Below are positions 9,362 through 17,703 of a stretch of 59,295 bases of DNA, in pieces. The notes beneath the pieces were generated by a model. That model was not told the origin of the DNA and did no database searches. It saw only the letters and a list, made by a program, of their open reading frames with translations. The translations under genes were made by a program, and so were the position numbers. Numbering within the stretch: position 1 is the first letter of the stretch; every line of letters starts with the position of its first letter. This stretch comes from a virus: IMG/VR virus record IMGVR_UViG_3300031963_000162, positions 1 to 59,295 of that record, one strand, 5' to 3'.

Positions 9362-12300
9362 ATGGCCCTTAGTGCGCAAGATATTGCAGCAATCAAACAA
9401 GAGGCGCGTCCTGCTAGTTCAACAGTAGATACGCGTCCTGCTAGTCCAGCGGCAGATACGCGTAAAGCCGCGCCTGCGAAACCGGCAGAATCTGCGGAGC
9501 CTGTGGCACCTTCTGCTCCTTCTGGATTAACAACAGAAGAGCTCACCGATATCCGATTAAATGCTTCTTCTCGGTCTGGCGCTCCGGCCTCAACGGCTAG
9601 TGTTACTGAAACCGGCGCAGGCCCTACGCCTGCGGATATACAACGTGAGCTTAAAACTGGGTTTGTTCAGGGGTTGACGCGTGGCTCAATCCAATCAGCA
9701 AGCGCTTTTACTGGCCTTCGTGCAGGCGCAATGGGAGCACCTTTTGCCGGTCCTGTAGGCCCTTACCTGCCCGGAATCGGTTTCGTCGGGGGCTTAACCC
9801 TAGGCAACATGCTGGCGGACGATGTAGACAAAAAGTTCCCCGGCGTTCCCATGCAATCCCTAATCCCTTACCGCGAGGGTGCAAAGATAGCGGGGGAATC
9901 GATCATGTATGCCCCCGGTATTTTTATGCTGCCTCAGTTGCAGGGAGGACGCGTAGCTCAATTTGTGACTGATCTAGGCACTTCCGCCAGAAAAAACCCG
10001 GCTACCTTTTTGTTAGGAGAAGGTATTTCCGCTGTTGGGGCAGGCACTGGCGGGGGTTTGGCAGAGCAGTTCTTTCCGGGAAACAGTTTCGCTCGACTCA
10101 CGGGTGAGGTAGGCGGCAGTGTGTTCATGCCCGGAAAATTTTTCGTCACGGCTTTAAATGTGGCTGGTGACCTTGCCGTTAGGATGAAAAATGCAGTTCT
10201 GCCCGGTAAAGGAAAAGAAGCTGCCATTTTAAATGCTAGGGAACTAGAGGCGGCAAACAAACTACGCGAAATACTTGAAACGAACAAAGAGGACGTAGGA
10301 CAACTTATCAAGGCTCTCGAAGCACAGTTGCCCGGCGGGGTTTCACCAACTGCCGCTCAGAAGACAGGTTCAGCATCCTTGATGATGTTTGAGAACACCA
10401 TGGCGCGGGGTAATCCGGTTCTTGCGGCAACGGTCAAGGCTAAAGGAACAGACACGCTAAAAGCTTATGCACTTTTAGTTGAAAACCTACGTCAGATAGG
10501 TTCACGTGATGCCTTGAAAAAGGCTGCAGAAATAGAATCGAGCGTATTCACCGATATGTTGAACGAGCGCATCATGGCGGCGGAACTTGTCGCAGCAGAT
10601 CGTATCAACAAGATTAAGGTGGATCGCCCGGAAACTCGCAAGATGGTGGGCAGTATTGTCAAAGAAAGTGTTGTAAAAGCTTTAGACGATTCGCGGAATT
10701 ATGAGCAGTTGTTATGGAATGAGGCAATAAAGGATTCTGTAAAGATTCGTAAAGTTAAGGGGGAGACTATTGTTACTCCACGCGCCGCACCCGTAACGAA
10801 TCTAGGTGAGTCCTTTTTGGAAGTTGCCACTTCTATGACGCCAGAGCGTTTTAATGCAAAGGTGCCTGCGGAGATACGTGCAATCATGTCCCGACTGGGC
10901 ATCGATTCGGATGCCATAGCGAACTACGCCAAAGGAAAAAACACACCAGAGTATTTGAACACGGGGCGCGTACCTTCTGAGTATCTGACTAAACCCGCAG
11001 GCCCACGAACGGATCGTCGAGTATCCATCTTTGAGGGTACAACCGTGCAAGACCTCATAAACATTCGTGGGGACTTACTATCTTATGCACGGGACAGTGC
11101 TGTTTCAAACCCGTCCTTCGCTAACTTTTACGGGCGCTTGTCTGAGGCCGCACTAAGAGACTTAGACGCACTTCCGGGAACAGCGTACGACAGGGCACGT
11201 TCTTTCTCTCGTGCTTTGAATGACGTGTTTAGCCGTACGTTGGCATCGGATGTAACACAGGGGACAGCGATTGTCGGTGGCAAGGTTGTTCCGACTACGG
11301 TAGGGGAAAAACTTCCTGCTGAAATACTTGTTCAAAGAGCTTATGGAAGTGCTAATGACCTCACTTCGCTCCGCATGGACCAGATTGAGAATGCGGTAGG
11401 CTTCTTAAAAAAACAGTATGACGACGCTGTCAGGGACTTCGGTCCGAAAAGTTCACAAGCACGGGCCTTACAAACATATGCGGATGTTTCTGAAAAAGCT
11501 GCCGTATCGGTGAGGGATGCTCACGGTAAAGTTCTTCTTGCTGCAGCCAATAAGACTATCAAGCCTGTCCTTGACCCTTCCACTGGTATTACGCGGGATA
11601 GGGTAGACCCCCGCGCATTACAGCAGTTTGTTGCGGAAAATAAACCCATGCTGGACCGTATGGGGCTGACAAAAGATTTGTCTAGTGCTGTAACTGCAGA
11701 AAACGCGTTCCGTCTAGTTTTGGATAAGAACAGCGCGTTTAACAAGTCGATTCAGTCACAGAAGGCTTTCGCGGATGCGGTTGCAACAGGTGTTGAAAGC
11801 CCTACACGTTTGATAACTCAGGTTTTGAACGGTGATAAACCCATAGAAGGCTTTTCAAAGCTCGTTAATATCGCTGCCAAGAGCAAAAGCTTAGATGCCA
11901 TGGCAGGCTTAAAAGCGAGCGTGATGGATTATGCCTTCACTAAAGCTGGGGGAGTAGACGGCTTTAGTCCTCAGGCTTTTCAAAGTGCGCTTTTTGAACC
12001 TCTTGGGGGAATCAAAGGCCAACCTTCGCTGTACGGCCTGATGCGCAACAAAAACATCATTACCTTAAACGAAGGCAAGCAGCTAAAGCAGGTGCTTAAT
12101 CGCATGTCTTCGGTTGAAGAAGCAATCGGAAACGGAAGACTGCTTGAAGAACTCGTAGCGGCTGGAGGCCCGATTGAAGAGCTGGCGTTAAGGATCATGG
12201 GTTCTAAATTAGGGCAAGCCTTTGACAAGGGCTCCTTGATTGCGGCTTCTGCGGGTTCAAAATACTTGCGCGATATGTTTGACAAGACGCCCATGATGGC

Positions 12301-12718
12301 CGTCAAAAACATGCTGGAACGTGCTGTTGTCGATCCCCAGTTTGCAGCAGAACTTCTAAAGAAGACCGGTACTCTGCCACGGGAGAAGATGTATCTTGCC
12401 GCACGTATGTTTAACTCCTCATTGGTTAATGCAGGGGTGAACTACGCAACGTCGGATGAGAGGCCAACTATCGATCCCACTTTACCGCCGTATGCAGCGC
12501 CTTTACCCCCGTTGCGTCAACGACGATTACAACCTCAAACGGCTCCGACAAGAGGCGTACCGGGTTTAAGCGCGCCTGCGATGCCTAGCAACGTGCCTGC
12601 GATGCCTGATATCACATCCTCCCCTTTGCCTGCTCCAGCGAAAGCCCCGTCACAGGGTCAAGGCACTGGTCGAGAGATGTTGCGTCGTTTGTTCCCGTTT
12701 GATACCACCCTTCAGTAG
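9362..12718 (+). CDS. Giant internal virion protein, 1118 aa
   Basis: The start follows GAGGAATAACG. Residues 1-100 are low-complexity Ala/Pro/Ser with tandem STVDTRPAS-like units. Residues 110-220 contain Gly-rich hydrophobic stretches (GSIQSASAFTGLRAGAMGAP, then FVGGLTLGNML) that could contact membranes. Residues 280-1000 are long, charged and mostly helical, like the largest T7/P22-type ejection proteins. The last 90 residues are Pro-rich and end in GREMLRRLFPFD. No lysozyme-like or protease motif was recognised, so an enzymatic domain cannot be claimed. The ejection-protein call rests on size, helical composition and gene order. Confidence 0.6.
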   Translation: MALSAQDIAAIKQEARPASSTVDTRPASPAADTRKAAPAKPAESAEPVAPSAPSGLTTEELTDIRLNASSRSGAPASTASVTETGAGPTPADIQRELKTGFVQGLTRGSIQSASAFTGLRAGAMGAPFAGPVGPYLPGIGFVGGLTLGNMLADDVDKKFPGVPMQSLIPYREGAKIAGESIMYAPGIFMLPQLQGGRVAQFVTDLGTSARKNPATFLLGEGISAVGAGTGGGLAEQFFPGNSFARLTGEVGGSVFMPGKFFVTALNVAGDLAVRMKNAVLPGKGKEAAILNARELEAANKLREILETNKEDVGQLIKALEAQLPGGVSPTAAQKTGSASLMMFENTMARGNPVLAATVKAKGTDTLKAYALLVENLRQIGSRDALKKAAEIESSVFTDMLNERIMAAELVAADRINKIKVDRPETRKMVGSIVKESVVKALDDSRNYEQLLWNEAIKDSVKIRKVKGETIVTPRAAPVTNLGESFLEVATSMTPERFNAKVPAEIRAIMSRLGIDSDAIANYAKGKNTPEYLNTGRVPSEYLTKPAGPRTDRRVSIFEGTTVQDLINIRGDLLSYARDSAVSNPSFANFYGRLSEAALRDLDALPGTAYDRARSFSRALNDVFSRTLASDVTQGTAIVGGKVVPTTVGEKLPAEILVQRAYGSANDLTSLRMDQIENAVGFLKKQYDDAVRDFGPKSSQARALQTYADVSEKAAVSVRDAHGKVLLAAANKTIKPVLDPSTGITRDRVDPRALQQFVAENKPMLDRMGLTKDLSSAVTAENAFRLVLDKNSAFNKSIQSQKAFADAVATGVESPTRLITQVLNGDKPIEGFSKLVNIAAKSKSLDAMAGLKASVMDYAFTKAGGVDGFSPQAFQSALFEPLGGIKGQPSLYGLMRNKNIITLNEGKQLKQVLNRMSSVEEAIGNGRLLEELVAAGGPIEELALRIMGSKLGQAFDKGSLIAASAGSKYLRDMFDKTPMMAVKNMLERAVVDPQFAAELLKKTGTLPREKMYLAARMFNSSLVNAGVNYATSDERPTIDPTLPPYAAPLPPLRQRRLQPQTAPTRGVPGLSAPAMPSNVPAMPDITSSPLPAPAKAPSQGQGTGREMLRRLFPFDTTLQ

Positions 12719-12726
12719 GAGGCGGC

Positions 12727-13530
12727 ATGGCAACCAAACCAGTAAAAGCAAAGGCCAAGGTGTCAGTTAAAGCCCCTGCTAGAAAAATTCGCAAATTTAG
12801 AGAAGGTGGGTCTGTAATGGATTCCCCTTCTTACGATATGCGCGATCCTGCCTATCGAAAGCAACTAGAAAAGAAACAAGCCTTAGAAACATCAACTGAG
12901 GACCTTGAGCTTCTATTAGGGGTGGGAGCGGCAAAAAAGGGTGCGGGACTTTTACTTAAAGACCTCAAGAACTTTACACAACGAGCACCTAGTCGTTCTA
13001 TCACAAGGAACATAGAGATAGGCTCTAAAACACCTGAGGTTATATACAAAAGGGAATACGACAGACTGCGCCGAATGGCTGACGATGCCTTGGCACAGGG
13101 ACGTAAGGTGCCTGAAAAAGAACTCAAAGAGAAGGCAGAATATTGGACGCAGTATGAATTGAAAAAGATTAAAGACAATAAGCTGCCTTCAAGGAAAGAC
13201 TTAGTAAAACAAGAGGTAAAGGATAAAGCTTTAAAAACTGCGGAACGTGCGTTCTATGCTACTTCGTTGGAAACGGCTCCTAAAGCATTAAGATCGTTTC
13301 AAGATAAAGAAGAGAAGCCCGCTGGCATGAAAAAAGGAGGAGCGGTGAAAAAAACCACGAAGTCCAAGGTCAACCAGTCCGCCAACTACACGAAGCCGAC
13401 GATGCGCAAGCGCTTGTTTGAGCAGATCAAAGGCTCTGCCACGCAGGGGACCGCTGCAGGTCAATGGTCGGCCCGCAAGGCCCAGCTGCTGGCGAAGAAA
13501 TACAAAGCCAGCGGCGGGGGCTACAAGTGA
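12727..13530 (+). CDS. Basic virion-associated protein with two GGxV tags
   Basis: A 267-aa lysine-rich protein with a near-ideal Shine-Dalgarno site (AGGAGG) before ATG 12727. It has two copies of the genome-wide tag: FREGGSVMD near residue 25 and MKKGGAVKK near residue 202. The C-terminal 60 residues contain NYTKPTMRKRLFEQIK and GQWSARKAQLLAKKYK, a compact basic module recurring in many environmental phage proteins; I recall it as DUF5872-like, not verified. The basic charge suggests contact with packaged DNA. The last codons overlap the GTG start of the next gene. Confidence 0.6.
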   Translation: MATKPVKAKAKVSVKAPARKIRKFREGGSVMDSPSYDMRDPAYRKQLEKKQALETSTEDLELLLGVGAAKKGAGLLLKDLKNFTQRAPSRSITRNIEIGSKTPEVIYKREYDRLRRMADDALAQGRKVPEKELKEKAEYWTQYELKKIKDNKLPSRKDLVKQEVKDKALKTAERAFYATSLETAPKALRSFQDKEEKPAGMKKGGAVKKTTKSKVNQSANYTKPTMRKRLFEQIKGSATQGTAAGQWSARKAQLLAKKYKASGGGYK

Positions 13531-13766
13531 AGAAGCCACAGTTAAGCCTGAAAGCATGGGGCAAACAGAAATGGACCACGAAAAGTGGCAAGCCCTCGTC
13601 CGTCACCGGAGAGAGATACCTGCCCGAGAAGGCCATCAAGTCCCTGAGCCCGGAAGACTATCTCGCTACGACACGGGCAAAGCGGGCAGGGAAGAAAGCT
13701 GGCAAGCAGTTCGTCAAGCAGCCAAAACGCATTGCCGTGAAGACCGCTAGGTTTCGGAAGATTTAG
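13527..13766 (+). CDS. Small basic conserved phage protein
   Basis: A 79-aa protein beginning at GTG 13527, which overlaps the previous stop (GTGA); an earlier in-frame ATG would sit inside the upstream gene and is unlikely. Conserved-looking blocks are WTTKSGKPSSVTGERYLPEK and TTRAKRAGKKAGKQFVKQP, strongly basic and familiar from many environmental phages, always as a small companion of the preceding module. The function is unknown; a nucleic-acid or capsid-interior role is plausible. Its last 20 bases overlap, tail to tail, the end of the minus-strand nuclease gene, with no terminator between them. Confidence 0.65.
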   Translation: MKKPQLSLKAWGKQKWTTKSGKPSSVTGERYLPEKAIKSLSPEDYLATTRAKRAGKKAGKQFVKQPKRIAVKTARFRKI

Positions 13767-14439
13767 CCAAGAACTTCTCCACCCGCTCCAGCCATTCCTT
13801 CTTCTGACGCTCGAAGTCCCGGCCCGTGGTCGTGAACTCTTGGGTCGTGCCGTCTTGTACAGCAATCAGTACAACACCGAAGTTGATCTCCGTGCCGTAG
13901 ACGATGTCGTGCGCCAAGGCGTAGGCCGAGAGCTGGTGGAAGTAGTCTGTGATCCATTCATAGCGCTTCGGCTTCAGGCTTTGTTTGAAGTCCACAATGG
14001 CCGGTCGCCCACGGAACACGCCTACCAAGTCAGTCGTCCCCGCGTACTTGCCGGGATAGTACAAAGGGACCTCTGAACCCCAGACTTCATCCAGCGAACT
14101 GAAGTGCTCGTTGATCAATCGGTGGCCCATTTCATAGCCCCGCATCTGCAGCCAATCCTCTGCTGGAGGTAATGCTGTTCCCTCCAAGAATCTTTCAATG
14201 ACGAAATGCATGGCCGTACCCACATGCGCGGCTTCGTTCTTAATTCTTTCTGCCTCAGCGGCACCAACCCGTGCAGCCCACGCTTCGAGCGAAGTTTTGT
14301 CTTTCGTCTTGTCAAGAATGTTGGTAACGCTGTAAACAGGCGTGTCGTCGCCCCGGCGGTAGGTGCGGCCCCTAGGCGTTTCAATGCGTTCCAGCCGTTC
14401 GTAGGTGTAGAGATTCTTGACGGGGATCAAATTAGCCAT
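13747..14439 (-). CDS. RecB-like PD-(D/E)XK nuclease
   Basis: A 230-aa protein with the ordered RecB-family nuclease signature: GTAMH (His78), acidic E123, TTD with Asp137, IVDFK with Asp150 and Lys152 (the D-x-K core), then QLSAYA (Gln169, Tyr173). Such enzymes are Mg-dependent DNA exo- or endonucleases and in phages process replication or recombination ends. The start overlaps the 3' end of the SNF2 helicase gene by 13 bases, with GAGAGGAAC just upstream as ribosome site, so the pair is a coupled helicase-nuclease operon. It is one of only two minus-strand genes in the window. Substrate specificity cannot be read from sequence. Confidence 0.85.
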   Translation of the reverse strand: MANLIPVKNLYTYERLERIETPRGRTYRRGDDTPVYSVTNILDKTKDKTSLEAWAARVGAAEAERIKNEAAHVGTAMHFVIERFLEGTALPPAEDWLQMRGYEMGHRLINEHFSSLDEVWGSEVPLYYPGKYAGTTDLVGVFRGRPAIVDFKQSLKPKRYEWITDYFHQLSAYALAHDIVYGTEINFGVVLIAVQDGTTQEFTTTGRDFERQKKEWLERVEKFLAKSSET

Positions 14440-15878
14440 GATTTCAGTTCCTCTCCCATCACCTGTGTGGCGATGTTAATTTTGTCACGTAGGGATTTGA
14501 CGATCTTCTCATCCACCGTGCCGGGGCTGATCAGGTCGATATAGGTCACATTCTTGGTCTGGCCGATCCGGTGCGCCCGATCTTCTGACTGCAGGCGCTT
14601 CTCCAGATCGAAGGAGTTGCTGTAGTACACCACCAGATTCGCCGCCGTCAGCGTCAAACCATACCCCCCGGTGGTAGGGTTGCCGATGAAAAACCGTAGG
14701 GGATTGTTCGGGTCTTGGAAGTCGTTGACGATCTCCTGCCGCTTATTCGTCTCCGTGTCCCCGTAGTACGCCGCCGCCGAGTTCATGCCGTAGACCGAGG
14801 ACAGGGCCAGCTTGATGGCCTCGATATCGTGCCGGTAGTTGGCCCAGATGATCATCTTGCCGTCCGACTCCTCGACAATGTTCATGAGCTCCTTGATCCG
14901 GTTATTCGGTAACTCCAACACCGTCCCGTTATCCAGCTTCACATGCCCACAGACGATCTGATGTAGCCGCATGATCTGGGTCAGGGCGTTCACCGTAGAG
15001 ACCTCGCCCTCCTTGAACAAGGCCAGCGCCATCAGCCGCATCTCCTTGTACGCCTTGGCCTGCTCCTCGGTTAGGTCCACCTCCCGCTTGGCATATAGCT
15101 TATCCGGCAAGTCCAGACACTCGTCCTTCGTCACACGGAAACTGAACCGATCCAGCTTCTCCCGCAACTCCTCCAAATGCCGAAAGCCCAGAATCTGCTT
15201 GAAGCTATGCGTCGCCAACTGCCGCTCTTGCAGCACTGCGTACCGAGCCTGAAACGTGTAGAAACTCTCATGCCCCAAGCATCGCGGATCAAGGAACATG
15301 CACTGCTGAAACAGGTCCAAGGGATTCTTCGTCACAGGCGAGCCCGTCATAATCCGCTTGTACTTGGCCTGCTTGCCAATCTTCACCGAATTCTTTGCCC
15401 GTGCCGCTGTATGCGTTTTGATGGTGGTCGATTCATCAATCGCCATAAACGCGTCATGCGCAAGTAAGTACCTACTAGCGAACTTAACGCCTTTATCTGT
15501 GGACAATGCCTCGATGTTCATGATGAGAATCTTTAAATCCTCACTGATCTCGAACAACTTATCTAACGCTTCTCTTTCTGCTTTCTTCGGGCTGGGACTC
15601 CAGAGCGCCATGCGATAAACAATATGTTCTGGCATATGCTTGGGTATTTCTGTATCCATCCAGTTACGATACACACCCTTGGGCGCGATGATCAGCGCAG
15701 CATTCACATGCCCTTGGTCATACAACATTGCCAAGTTATTGATCAACATGAAGCTCTTGCCCGTGCCCATCTCTGAAAAGAGAGCGGCCACTTGCTTCTC
15801 CCAAAACCTAGTCAAATAGGCCTCTTGATGCAGGAAAGGCTTGTTCTTATACGGGTAGCGTTGCAAAAATTCGTCCAT
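14427..15878 (-). CDS. SNF2-family DEAD-like helicase/translocase
   Basis: A 483-aa superfamily 2 ATPase. Visible motifs are Walker A MGTGKS (residues 37-42), motif II DEST (148-151), MTGSPVTKNP (motif III), and the SNF2 hallmark RAHRIGQ with YIDL (motif VI) near the C-terminus. Length covers both RecA-like lobes with little extra. ATG 15878 was chosen because AAAGGAG lies 8 bases upstream on this strand; an earlier ATG 45 bases upstream has no such site. It leads a two-gene operon with the PD-(D/E)XK nuclease, suggesting joint DNA remodelling and cutting, possibly in recombination or replication. It is divergent from the replication operon and shares the intergenic AGTATATACT palindrome. Confidence 0.9.
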   Translation of the reverse strand: MDEFLQRYPYKNKPFLHQEAYLTRFWEKQVAALFSEMGTGKSFMLINNLAMLYDQGHVNAALIIAPKGVYRNWMDTEIPKHMPEHIVYRMALWSPSPKKAEREALDKLFEISEDLKILIMNIEALSTDKGVKFASRYLLAHDAFMAIDESTTIKTHTAARAKNSVKIGKQAKYKRIMTGSPVTKNPLDLFQQCMFLDPRCLGHESFYTFQARYAVLQERQLATHSFKQILGFRHLEELREKLDRFSFRVTKDECLDLPDKLYAKREVDLTEEQAKAYKEMRLMALALFKEGEVSTVNALTQIMRLHQIVCGHVKLDNGTVLELPNNRIKELMNIVEESDGKMIIWANYRHDIEAIKLALSSVYGMNSAAAYYGDTETNKRQEIVNDFQDPNNPLRFFIGNPTTGGYGLTLTAANLVVYYSNSFDLEKRLQSEDRAHRIGQTKNVTYIDLISPGTVDEKIVKSLRDKINIATQVMGEELKSWLI

Positions 15879-15902
15879 AGCAATTCTCCTTTCTGGTAGG
15901 GG

Positions 15903-15957
15903 TTGCAAAATCCCTGAAAGCAAGTATATACTAATCGCTCGTACCTAGAAAGGAGAA
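15903..15957 (+). promoter_or_regulatory. Promoter region of the replication operon; possible bidirectional element
   Basis: The divergent gap holds TTGCAA (15903-15908) and either TATATA after 16 bases or TATACT (15927-15932) after 18 bases, a sigma70-like pair reading rightward. The -10 lies in a perfect 10-bp palindrome AGTATATACT (15923-15932), so it reads as TATACT on both strands and could also serve the leftward SNF2 operon or bind a dimeric regulator. It ends in CTAGAAAGGAGAAA, the leader/ribosome site recurring before the genes at 16294, 22970 and 24462. Confidence 0.55.
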
Positions 15958-15962
15958 ATGAA

Positions 15963-16316
15963 GTGCCTACAGTCTATTGCGTTTCCGAAACAGGGCAGCA
16001 CAACATATCGTCTGCTTTGGACTTTGGAGACATCGTTACCATCTTGCCGCCAAATGCACAGGTTGCTTTTTCTGTTGCACCGACAGTGCGTCGAGCGTAT
16101 CGGGTACTTGAAAACTTCTCTGACGAGGATTATCTTTTATTCATTGGCGATCCCACCGCCATGAGTATCGTCGCCGTCGTTGCAGCACAACGTAACAACG
16201 GACGATTCAAGTGTTTGAAGTGGGACAAGCGGGAGCGACGATATATCCCGATCCAGATCGACTTTAACAATGCATTCAAGAAAGGAGAAAGTTATGAGTT
16301 TGACGAATATGTTTGA
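15963..16316 (+). CDS. Uncharacterised first gene of replication operon
   Basis: A 117-aa protein. GTG 15963 is taken as start because AAGGAG ends 7 bases upstream; an ATG at 15958 is in another frame and gives only a 68-aa shadow. The protein is acidic to neutral and compact, with no recognised motif (LPPNAQVAFSVAPTVRRAYR, later FKCLKWDKRERRYIPIQI). It leads the operon of primase, helicase and polymerase, so an early regulatory or replication-accessory role is possible but unsupported by sequence. It overlaps the following gene by 23 bases. Confidence 0.6.
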   Translation: MPTVYCVSETGQHNISSALDFGDIVTILPPNAQVAFSVAPTVRRAYRVLENFSDEDYLLFIGDPTAMSIVAVVAAQRNNGRFKCLKWDKRERRYIPIQIDFNNAFKKGESYEFDEYV

Positions 16317-16848
16317 ACAAGATGCCAATGCCCTGCAGATCGCAGATAACGATCTACAAGGCGTGGCACAGATGGCGCGTCGTGCAAAGTCTCTTGAGAA
16401 AGAGATCGAAGACTTCGAGACAGAGCTCAAGCAGCGGAAAGAGCAGTACCGCAAGCTGACAGAAGAAGTCATTCCCGAAGCACTGACTAGTCTCGGCATG
16501 AAGAGCTTCAAGATGGACGATGGTTCATCGATTGAGATCAAGGCGTTCTACAGCGCGTCGATCACAGAAGCGAAGCGTTCTGAGGCGTTCCAGTGGCTGC
16601 GTGAACACGGCTACGACGACATCATCAAGAACACAATCTCTGTTCGCTTTGGTCGCGGTGAAGAAGCACTCTGTGCTATGGCAGTTGCGACACTACGGGA
16701 CGCAGGTTATCCCGTTGAGCAAGCAGAAAAGGTTGAGCCTATGACCTTGAAGGCATGGGTGAAAGAGCAGGTGGAGAAGGGTCGCGAATTCCCATCTGAT
16801 TTGTTCGGCGCTTACATCGGCCAAAAAGCGACAATTAAATCCGTTTAA
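16294..16848 (+). CDS. Coiled-coil replication-region protein (DUF7173-like)
   Basis: A 184-aa protein starting at ATG 16294, 7 bases after AAAGGAG; an upstream in-frame ATG lies before this site. Residues 25-60 form a strong heptad coiled coil (KSLEKEIEDFETELKQRK), followed by VIPEALTSLGMKSFKMDDG and a globular C-terminus ending in a short basic tail. This coil-then-LGM-S-DDG pattern recurs next to phage ssDNA-binding proteins; I recall the name DUF7173 but cannot verify it. It likely acts in the replication complex together with the next gene. No catalytic residues are visible. Confidence 0.6.
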   Translation: MSLTNMFEQDANALQIADNDLQGVAQMARRAKSLEKEIEDFETELKQRKEQYRKLTEEVIPEALTSLGMKSFKMDDGSSIEIKAFYSASITEAKRSEAFQWLREHGYDDIIKNTISVRFGRGEEALCAMAVATLRDAGYPVEQAEKVEPMTLKAWVKEQVEKGREFPSDLFGAYIGQKATIKSV

Positions 16849-16868
16849 CGACACAAGGAGCATTAATC

Positions 16869-17645
16869 ATGGGTAAAGCAGACGTTGCAGAAGTCAAGAC
16901 AAACGCTAATGCGATTGCAGTATTAACGAACCGTTTTGAAGAGGATGCGCAGTCCGGTTTCGCTGGCATGAATCAGGATGACTTTGCTCTTCCGTTTCTC
17001 CGCTTGTTAACCAACACCTCGCCAGAAGTTGGTTCACTAGACGGTGCAATGCCGGGTATGATCTATAACAGCGTTACAGGGGAACTCTTCGATGGCAAGA
17101 AGGGTATTCTGGTTGTCCCCTGTGCCTATGTACGTCAGTACATTGAGTGGGCACCGCGTGGCAGCGGCTCTGGCGCACCTATAGCGTATTACCCCAGTAC
17201 TAGCGACATCCTCTCCAAAACGCATCGGGTTGCCGGAGAGAACAAAGACTATCTCGATAACGGCAATTACATCGAGAACACCGCGAACCATTACGTCATG
17301 GTGTTGGATGCCACAGGTATCCCTAGCCCTGCACTGATCGTCATGAAGTCCACGCAGCTTAAGAAGTCACGCAAGTGGAACAGCATGATGCAAAGCGCGA
17401 AGTTGATGGGCAAGAACGGTCTGTACACGCCTCCGATGTATTCTCAAACTTATCGCCTGAGCACTGTCAAGGAAAGCAATGACAAGGGTCAGTGGTTTGG
17501 TTGGGAAGTAGAGCACATTGGTAGCGTGGAAAGCGAAGATGTCTACGTTGCAGCGAAGTCATTTGCTGACTCGATCAACGCAGGTGATGTGAAAGTGAGC
17601 CATAGCGACGAGCAAGCTGCACCAGCAGGCGCAACTCCTTTCTGA
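16869..17645 (+). CDS. Putative single-stranded DNA-binding protein
   Basis: A 258-aa protein preceded by ACAAGGAGCATTAATC. After a flexible start it has FALPFLRLLTNTSPEVG and a beta-rich middle (GILVVPCAYVRQYIEWAPRG). Its C-terminal tail is low in structure and ends in PAGATPF. A short disordered tail with terminal Phe is typical of bacterial and phage SSBs, although here it lacks the usual dense acid run. The position between a coiled-coil accessory protein and the primase supports an SSB role. No OB-fold was proven, so the call is inference from position, size and tail. Confidence 0.5.
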   Translation: MGKADVAEVKTNANAIAVLTNRFEEDAQSGFAGMNQDDFALPFLRLLTNTSPEVGSLDGAMPGMIYNSVTGELFDGKKGILVVPCAYVRQYIEWAPRGSGSGAPIAYYPSTSDILSKTHRVAGENKDYLDNGNYIENTANHYVMVLDATGIPSPALIVMKSTQLKKSRKWNSMMQSAKLMGKNGLYTPPMYSQTYRLSTVKESNDKGQWFGWEVEHIGSVESEDVYVAAKSFADSINAGDVKVSHSDEQAAPAGATPF

Positions 17646-17650
17646 TTCAC

Positions 17651-17686
17651 GGGCCCGAACCCATTAGGTAGTAGGGCCCTTTTCTT
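17651..17686 (+). terminator. Possible intrinsic terminator after SSB-like gene
   Basis: GGGCCC (17651-17656) pairs with GGGCCC (17674-17679), an inner ACC/GGT helps, and the sequence TTTTCTTCT follows. The T-run is interrupted, so termination may be partial, lowering expression of the primase, helicase and polymerase relative to the SSB-like protein. Confidence 0.5.
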
Positions 17687-17703
17687 CTCTACAGAAAGCA
17701 GAA

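Noticed and set aside
15958-16164. 68-aa frame at ATG 15958
   Set aside because: The GTG frame at 15963 has better ribosome spacing, protein-like composition and full overlap; the ATG frame is its shadow.
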